DNA of 64,000 bases from Aristolochia californica (taxonomy: Eukaryota; Streptophyta; Magnoliopsida; Piperales; Aristolochiaceae): assembly GCA_029961685.1 (NCBI GenBank), contig JARWKL010000008.1:24997119-25061118 (forward strand). The letters are read 5' to 3'. Position numbers and translations under genes: made by a program. Shown piece after piece: positions 53,501 through 62,068 of this stretch. How positions within the stretch are numbered: position 1 is the first letter of the stretch; each line of letters starts with the position of its first letter. Below the pieces are notes generated by a model. That model ran no database searches. It was not told the origin of the DNA and worked only from the letters and a program-made list of their open reading frames with translations.

Positions 53501-54227
53501 TCACAGGTACTTTTTGGAATTATCTCTCTCAGCATTTGAGCATTTCCATTTTGGATGTCAAAATTTTTTTCCGGATCCAAACTTGAGTTTTTACTCTCTC
53601 TTTTTTCTCGTAAAAAAAAAGTTATAAGGCAAATAGTCACAACAAAATGAAAATTTTGGAGTTTATGTTGGCAAAAAATTTGCAAACTATAATAAATGTA
53701 AGTGAAGAAAATTATTTCACGCATTAAAAATAAACTACAAAGTTTTGTTTTCCATGTTTGGGAAATTCCAGTAGTACAACCCCTAATGGCTTGGTGGATA
53801 TTTATAGGAAAGAGACTTCTAACTAATCCTAACATGTTTTAAATGTGGTGGATACGCATGCCAGAAAACAAGTTGAGGATGCAAGTGACCCAATGATCCA
53901 AAAATTTCAAGGAGTAGAAAAAATAAAATTCACAAGTTAACGTGTGGTTGGATAATTACCAGAGCCAAACAACCCACTCTTTGCTTATCCTTAAAAATTA
54001 CAAATACTTTTTGGAATTATCTCTCTCAACATTTTTGCATTTATATTTTGGATGTTCAATTTTTTTTCAGATCCAAACTTTTGTTTTAACTCTCCCTTTT
54101 TTTTCGTAAACAAAAAATATTTAAGGCAAATAGATCACAACCAAATGAAAATTTTAGAGTTTATGTATATAAAAAAATTTGAAAACTTAAATAAATATAA
54201 GTGAAAAAAATTATTTCACGCACTAAA

Positions 54228-54252
54228 AATGAAGTCCAAAAAAGTGACCTAA
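54228..54252 (+). repeat. 143 bp internal deletion that removes the landmark
   Basis: atgaagtccaaa is joined to aaagtgacctaatgatcc at about 54237 to 54243. The inverted repeat, both aacatgtt octamers and the atgcatgcc landmark are all absent. Two monomers together span 853 bp (53850 to 54703) instead of about 996. Confidence 0.9.
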
Positions 54253-55757
54253 TGATCCAAAAATTTCGAGTAGTAAAAATTAAATTCTCAACTTAACATG
54301 TGGTTGGATATTTACAAAAGCCAAAAAACCCATTTTTTCCGATCCATAAAAATCAAAGCTACTTTTTGGAATTATCTCTCTCAGCATTTGTGCATTTCCA
54401 TTTTGGATGTTCAATTTTTTTTCAGATCCAAACTTGAGTTTTCACTCTCCCTTTTTTTCATAAACAAAAAAGAAATAAGATAAATAGATCACAACAAAAT
54501 GAAAATTTTAGAGTTTATGTATGCAAAAAAATTTGAAAACTATAATAAATGTAAGTGAAGAAAATCATTTCACGCTCTAAAAATGAATTTCAAAGTTTTG
54601 TAATCCATGTTTGGGAAATTGCACAAGTACATCCCCTAATAGCTTGTTTGAATTTTATAGGAAAGAGACTTCTAACTGATCCTAACATGTTTTAAATGTG
54701 GTGGATATGCATGCCAGAAAACATGTTGAGGATGCAAGTGACCTAATGTTCCAAAAATTTGTAGGAGTAGAAAAAATTAAATTATCAAGTTGACGTGTGG
54801 TAGGATATTATCAGAGCCAAACAACCCACTCTTTGCTTATCCTTAAAAATCATAGATACTTTTTGGAATTATCTCTCTCAGCATTTGTGCATTTCAATTT
54901 TGGATGTTCAAATTTCTTTTTAGATCCAAACTTTAGTCTTCACCAATCCAATTTTCTCGTAAACAAAAAAGATATAAGGCAAAAAGATCACAACAATATG
55001 AAATTTTAGAGTCTAAGAATGCAAAAATATTTGAAAACTAAAATAAATGTAAGTGAAGAAAATTATTTCACGCACTAAAAATGAATTCCAAAGTTTTGTT
55101 TTTCCATGTTCGGGAAATTCCACTAGTACAACCCCTAATGGCTTGTTGGAATTTTATAGGAAAGAGTCTTCTAACTGATCCTAACATGTTTTAAATGCAG
55201 TGCCTATGCATGCCAGAAACATGTTGAGGATGCAAGTGACCAATGATCCAAAAATTTCAAGGAGTAGAAAAAATTAAATTCTCAAGTTAGCGTGTGGTTG
55301 GATATTTACTAGAGCTAAACAACCCCCTCTTTGCCAATCCTTAAAAATCACAGATACTTTTTGGAATTATCTCTCTCAGCATTTGTGCATTTCCATTTTG
55401 GATGTTCAATTTTTTTTTCATATCCAAACTTGAGTTTTCACTCTCCCATTTTTCTCGTAAACAAAAAAGATATAAGGCAAATAGATCACAACAAAAAGAA
55501 AATTTTAGAGTTATGTATGCAAAACATATCGAAAAACTATTATAAATGTAAGAGAAGAAAATAATTTCAGGCACTAAAAATGAACTCCAATGTTTTGATA
55601 TCCATGTTTGGGAGATTCCACTAGTACCACCCCTAATAGCTTGGTGGAATTTTATAGGAAACAGACTTCTAACTTATCCTAAAATGTTTTAAATGTGGTG
55701 TATATGCAAGCCAGAAACATGTTGAGGATGCAAGTGACCTAATGATCCTAAAATTTC

Positions 55758-55776
55758 AAGGAGTTTAACGGGTGGT
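55758..55776 (+). repeat. deletion of about 21 bp in the A-rich segment
   Basis: caaggagt is followed directly by ttaacgggtgg; the usual agaaaaaattaaattctcaag between them is missing. The landmark interval is 478 bp (55700 to 56178). Confidence 0.83.
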
Positions 55777-56223
55777 TGGATATTTACCAGAGCCAAACAA
55801 CCCACTCTTGGCCTATCCTTAAAAATCACATATACTTTTGGAACTATCTCTCTCAGCATTTGTGCATGTCAATTTTTTATGTTCAAATTTTTTTTTCAGA
55901 TCCAAACTTGTGTTTTCACTATCCCATTTTTCTCCTAAACAAAAAAGATATTAGGAAAATAGATCACAACAAAATGAAAATTTTAGAGTTTATGTATGCA
56001 AAAAATCTGAAAACTATAATAAATGTTAGTGAAGAAAATTATTTCACGCACTAAAAATGATCTCCAAAGTTTTGTTATCCATGTTTGGGTAATTCAACAG
56101 GTACAACCCCTAATGGCTTGGAGGAATTTTATGGGGAAAGAGACTTCTAACTGATCCTAACATGTTTTAAATCTGGTGGATATGCATGCCAGAAAACATG
56201 TTGAGAATGCAAGTGACCTAACG

Positions 56224-56245
56224 ATCCAAAATTAAATTTTCAAGT
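56224..56245 (+). repeat. deletion of about 18 bp in the A-rich segment
   Basis: acgatccaaaatt continues as aaattttcaagttaacg, losing the tcaaggagtagaaaaa part. The landmark interval is 481 bp (56178 to 56659). It is the monomer directly after the one broken near 55765, in almost the same place. Confidence 0.8.
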
Positions 56246-57837
56246 TAACGTGTGGTTGGATATTTTCCAAAGCCAAACAACATACTCTTTGCCTATCCTT
56301 AAAAATCACAAAAACATTTTGGAATTATCTCTCTCAGCATTTGTGCATTTCAATTTTGCATGTTAAAATTTTTTTTCAGATCCAAACTTGAGTTTTCACT
56401 CTCCTTTTTTTCTAGTAAACAAAAAAGATATAAGGCAAATAGATAACAACAAAAAGAAAATTTTAGAGTTTATGTATGCAAAAAAATCTGGAAAACAATA
56501 GTAAATGTAAGTAAAGAAAATTATTTCACGCACTAAAAATGAACTCCAAAGTTTTGTTATCCATGTTTGTGAAATTCCACTAGTACAACCCAAAATAACT
56601 TGGTGGAATTTTATAGGAAAGAGACTTCTAACTGATCCTAACAAGTTTTAAATGTGGTGGATATCCATGCCAGAAACATTTTGAGGATGCAAGTGAGGTA
56701 ATGATCCAAAATTTTCAAGGTGTAGAAAAAATTAAATTCTCAAGTTAACGTGTGGTTGGATATTTACCAAAGCCAAACAACCCAGTCTTTGCCTCTCTTT
56801 AAAAATCACAGTTACTTTTGAGAATTATCTCTCTCAGCATTTGTGCATTACCATTTTGGATTTTCAAATTTTTTTTAGATCCAAACTTTAGTTTTCACTC
56901 TCCCATTTTTCTCGTAAACAAAAAAGATATCAGACAAATAGATCACAACAAAATGAAAATTTCAGAGTTTATGTATACAAAACAATTTGGAAAACTATAA
57001 CAAATGTAGGTGAAGAAAATTATTTAATGCACTAAAAATGAACTTCAAAGTTTTGTTATCCATGTTTGGGAAATTCCACTAGTATAACCCCTAATAGCTT
57101 GGTGGAATTTTATGGGAAAGAGACTTCTAACTGACCCTAACATGTTTTAAATGTGGTGGATATGCATGCCAGAAACATGTTGAGGATGCAAGCGACCTAA
57201 TTATCCAAAAATTTCAAGCTGTAAAATGTTCAAGTTAACGTGTGGTTGGATATTTAGAAGTGCTAAACAACCCACTCTATGCCTATCCTTAAAAATCATA
57301 GATAATTTTTGGAATTATCTCTCTCAGTATTTGTGCATTTCCATTTTTGATGTTCAATTTTTTTTTCAGATCCAAACTTGCGTTTTCACTCTCCCATTTT
57401 TCTCGTAAACAAAAAAGTAATAAGGCAAATAGATCACAGCAAAATGAAAATTTTAGAGTTAATGTATGCAAAACAATTTGGAGAACTATAATAAATGTAA
57501 GTGAAGAAAATTATTTCACTCACTAAAAATGAACTCCAAGGTTTTGTTATCCATGTTTTTGAAATTCCACTAGTACAACCCCTAATAGCTTGGTGGAATT
57601 TTATAGGAAAAAGACTTCTAACGAATCCTAACATGTTTTAAATGTGGTGGATATGCATGCTAGAAACATGTTGAGGATGCAACAGACCTAATGATCCAAA
57701 CATTTCAAGGAGAAGAAAAAGTTAAATTCTCAAGTTAATGTGTGGTTCGATATTTATCAGAGCCGAACAAGCCACTCTTTCCCTATCCTTAAAAATCACT
57801 GATACTTTTTGGAATTATCTCTCTCAGCATTTGTACA

Positions 57838-57868
57838 TTTCCATTTTGCATTTCCATTTTGGATGTTC
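57838..57868 (+). repeat. 15 bp tandem duplication
   Basis: catttccattttg occurs twice in a row (about 57836 to 57848 and 57849 to 57861, the first followed directly by the second). The landmark interval rises to 512 bp (57649 to 58161). Confidence 0.8.
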
Positions 57869-58729
57869 AAATTTTTTTTCAAATCCAAACTTGAGTTTTG
57901 ACTCTCCCTTTTTTCTCGTAAACAAAAAAGATATAAGGCAAATAGATCGCAACAAAATGAAAATTTAAGAGTTCATGTATGCAAAAAAGTTTGAAAACTA
58001 TAATAAATGTATGTGAAGAAAATTATTTCACGCACTAAAAATGAACTCCAAAGTTTTGTTATCCAAGTTTGGGAAATTCCACCAGTACAACCCCTAATAG
58101 CTTGGTGGAATTTTGTTGGAAAGAGACTTGTAGCTAATCCTAACATGTTTTAATTTTGGTGGATATGCAAGCCAGAAACATGTTGAGGATGCAAGTGACC
58201 TAATGATCCAAAAATTTCAAGGAGTAGAAAAAATTAAAATCTCAAGTTAACGTGTCGTTGGATATTTAACAGAGCCAAACAACCCACTCTTTGCCTATCC
58301 TAAAAAATCACAGATACTTATTGGAATTATCTGTCTCAGCATTTGTGCATTTCCATTTTGGATATTAAAATTTTTTTCAAATCCAAACTTGAATTTTGAT
58401 TTTCCCATTTTTCTCGTAAACAAATGAGATATAAGGCAAATAGATCCCCAAAATATGAAAATTTTAGAGTATATGTATGCAAAATCATTTGGAAAACTAT
58501 AATAAATTAATGTGAAGAAAATTATTTCACGCACTATAAATGAACACCTAAGTTTTTTTATGCATGTTTGGGAAATTCCACTTGTACAATCCCTAATAGC
58601 TTTGTGGAATTTTGTAAGAGAGAGACTTCTAACTGATCCTAACATGTTTTTAATGTGGTGGATATGCATGCCAGAAACATGTTGAGGATGCGAGTGACCT
58701 AATTATCCAAAACTTTCAAGGAGTTAAAA

Positions 58730-58760
58730 AAATTAAATTCTCAGATCAAAAAATGAGTTT
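58730..58760 (+). repeat. 148 bp internal deletion joined at tca
   Basis: aattaaattctca continues directly into gatcaaaaaatgagttttc, so all sequence from gttaacgtgtgg to the T tract is gone. Only tca is shared at the joint. The landmark interval is 350 bp (58660 to 59010). Confidence 0.88.
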
Positions 58761-59490
58761 TCACTCTCGCATTTTTCTCATAAGATATAAGGCAAATAGA
58801 ACAAAACAAAATGAAAATTTTAGAGTTTATGTATGCAAAAAAATTTGAAAACTATAATAAATGTAAGTGAAGAAAATTATTTCATGCACTAAAAATGAAT
58901 TCCAAAGTTTTTTTATCCATGTTTGTAAAATTCCATTAGTACAACCCGTAATAGATTGGTGGAATTTCATAGGAGAGAGAGTTCTAACTGATCCTAACAT
59001 GTTTTAGATGTATATGCATGCCAGAAACATGTTGTGGATAAAAGTGACCTAATGATAAAAAAATTTCAAGGAGTAGAAAAAATTAAATTCTCCAGTTTAC
59101 GTGTGGTTGGATATTTACCAAAGCCAAACAACCCACTTTTGGCCTATCCTTAAAAATAACAGATACTTTTTGGAATTATCTCCCTCAGCATTTGTGCATT
59201 TCCATTTTGGATGTTCAAATTTTTTTTCAAATCCAAACTTGAGTTTTCACTCTCCCATTTTTCTCCTAAACAAAAAAGATATAAAGCAAATAGATCACAA
59301 CAAAATGAAAATTTTAGAGTTTATGTAAGCAAAAAAATTTCGAAAAATATAATAAATGTAAGTGAAGAAAATTATTTCTCACACTCAAAATGAACTCCCA
59401 AGTTTTGTTATCCATGTTTGAGAAATTCCACTAGTACAACCCCTAATAGCTTGGTGGAATTTTATAGGAAAGAGACTTCTAACTGATCCT

Positions 59491-59533
59491 AACATGTTTT
59501 AATTGTGGTGGATATGCATGCCAAAAACATGTT
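59491..59533 (+). repeat. exemplar of the paired palindromic octamer aacatgtt
   Basis: aacatgtt at 59491 to 59498 and again at 59526 to 59533, 35 bp apart start to start, flank the landmark gatatgcatgcc with the palindrome atgcat at 59514. Since aacatgtt is its own reverse complement, the two copies can also pair with each other. The pair is present in most monomers. Frequent single changes in one copy include aacatgtc, aacattttg and aagtttt. Confidence 0.7.
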
Positions 59534-61893
59534 GAGGATGCAAGTGACCCAATGATCCAAAAATTTCAAGGAGAAGAAAAAATTAAATTTTGAACTTAAC
59601 GTGTGGTTGAATATTTACTAGAGCCAAACAACCCACTCTCTGCGTATCCTAAAAAATCACATATACGTTTTGGAATTATCTCCCCTCAGCATTTGTGCAT
59701 TTCCATTTTGGATGTTCAAATTTCTTTTTAGATCCAAACTTGAGTTTTCCATCTCCTACTTTTCTCGTAAACAATAAAGATATAAGGAAAATAAATAACG
59801 CCAAAATGAAAATTTAAGAGTTTATGTATGAAAAAAAATTGAAAACTACAATAAAAGTAAGTGAAGAAAATTTTTTCTAGCACTAAAAATGAACTCCAAA
59901 GTTTTGTTATCCATGTTCGGGACATTCCACTAGTACACCCCTAATAGCTTGGTGGAATTTTATAGGAAAGAGACTTCTAACGGATCGTAACATGTTTTAA
60001 ATGTGCTGGATATGCATGCCAGAAACATGTTGAGGTTGCAAGGGACCTAATGATCCAAAAATTTCAAGGAGTAGAAAAAATTAAATTCCCCAGTTAACAT
60101 GTGGTTGGATATTTACCAGAGCAAAACAAACCACTTTTTGCTTTTCATTAAAAATCACAAATACTTTTTGGAATTATCTCTGTCAGCATTTGTAAGTTTC
60201 CATTTTGGATGTTCAAATTTTTTTTCAGATACAAACTTGAGTTTTCACTCTCCCATTTTTCTCGTATACAAAAACGATATAAGGCAAATAGATCACAAAA
60301 AAATGTAAATTTTAGAGTTTATGTTTGGAAAAAATTTTTGAAAACTATAATAAATGTAAGTGAAGAAAATTATTTCACGCACTAAAAATGAACTCCAAAG
60401 TTTTGTTATCCATGTTTGGGAAATTCCACTAGTCCAACCCCTAATAGCTTGGTGGAATTTTATATGAAAGAGACTTCTAACTGATCCTAACATGTTTTAA
60501 ATGTGGTGGATATGCACGCCAAAAACTTGTTGAGGATGCAAGTGATCTAATGATTCAAAAATTTCAAGGAGTAGAAAAAATTAAATTCTCAAGTTAACTT
60601 GTGGTTGAATATTTACCAGAGCTAAACAACCCACTCTTTGCCTATCCTCAAAAATCACAGATGCTTTCCGGAATTATCTCTCTCTGCATTTGTGCATTTC
60701 TATTTTGGATGTTCAAATTTTTTTTCAGATCCAAACTTGAGTTTTCACTCTCCCATTTTTCTCGTAAACAAAAAAAATATAAGGCAAATAGATCACAACA
60801 TAATAAAAATTTTAGAGTTTTTTACGCAAAAAATTTGAAAACTATAATAAATGTAGGTGAAGTAAATTATTTGACGCACTAAAAGTGAACTCCAAAGTTT
60901 TGTTGTCCATGTTCTGGAAATTCCACTAGTACAGCCCCTAATAGCTTGGTAGAATTTTATAGGAAAGAGACTTCTAACTGATCCTAACATGTTTTAAAAG
61001 TGGTGGATATGCATGTCAGAAACATGTTGAGGATGCAAGTGACCTAATGATCCAAAAATTTCAAGGAGTAGAAAAAATTAAATTCTAATGTTAACGTGAG
61101 GTTGGATATTTACCAGAGCCAAACAACCCTCTCTTTGCCTATCCTCAAAAATTACAGATACTTTTTGGAATTATCTCTCTTAGAATTTGTGCATTTCCAT
61201 TTTGGATGTTCAAATTTTTTTTCAAATCCAAACTTTTGTTTTCACTCTCCCATTTTTCTCATAACAAAAAAGATATAAGGCAAATAGATCGCAACAAAAT
61301 GAAAATTTAGAAGTTTTTGTATGCAAAAAAATTTGAAAACAATAATAAATGAAAACGAAGAAAATTATTTCACGCAATAAAAAAATAACTCCAAAGTTTT
61401 GTTATCTATGTTTGGGAAATTCCACTAGTACAACCCCTAATAGCTTGGTGGAATTTTATAGGAAAGAAAATTCTAATTGATCCTAACATGTTTTAAATGT
61501 GGTGGATATGCAGGCAAGAAAAAAGTTGAGGATGCAAGTGACCTAATGATCCCAAAATTTCAAAGAGTAGAAAAAATTAAATTCTCAAGTTAACGTGTGG
61601 TTGGATATTTATGAAAGCCAAACAACCCACTCTTTGCTATCCTTAAAAATCACAGATACTTTTTGGAATTATCTCTCTCAGTATTTTTGCATTTCCATTT
61701 TGGATCTTCAAGTTTTTTCAGAAACAATCTTGAGTTTTCACTCTCCTATTTTTCTCGTAAACAAAAAAGATTTAAGGCAAATAGATCACAACAAAATGAA
61801 AATTTTAGAGTTTATATGTGCAAAACAATTTTGAAAACTATAATAAATGTAAGAGAATAAAATTATTTCACGTACTAACAAGGAACTCCAAAG

Positions 61894-62068
61894 TTTTGTT
61901 CTCCATGTTTGGGAAATTCCAATAGTACAACCCCTAATAGCTTTGTGGAATTTTATAGCAAAGAGACTTCTAACTGATCCTTTTTGTTCTCCATGTTTGG
62001 GAAATTCCAGTAGTACAACCCCTAATAGCTTGGTGGAATTTTATAGAAAAGAGACTTCTAACCGATCC
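61894..62068 (+). repeat. 87 bp tandem duplication of the conserved core
   Basis: 61894 to 61980 is repeated at 61982 to 62068 with four differences (about 95% identity). Each copy runs from ttttgttctccatg through the inverted repeat to gatcc. This monomer therefore carries two inverted repeats and has an interval of 585 bp (61504 to 62089). Confidence 0.92.

Larger units (their letters stand above)
49440..57730 (+). repeat. super-unit gamma (about 17 monomers)
   Basis: Landmarks at 49853, 50352, 50862, 51362, 51859, 52358, 52855, 53354, 53850, one deleted near 54240, 54703, 55202, 55700, 56178, 56659, 57158 and 57649. Diagnostic variants: gaatgcc with attaata or attaaca or cttaata (49669, 51675, 52671), gttataagg (53621), caaccaaatg (54138), ctcaactta (54287), taggatattatca (54801), ggcaaaaagatca (54977), gggagattccac (55609), cctaacgatccaaaatt (56216), gattttcaaa (56858), the 491 bp monomer (57221) and gtaataagg (57417). 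Its left part matches beta (shared gcatgttgcgg near 32466 and 49375) and also alpha (gatccataaatttc at 21763 and 52402). Confidence 0.85.
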
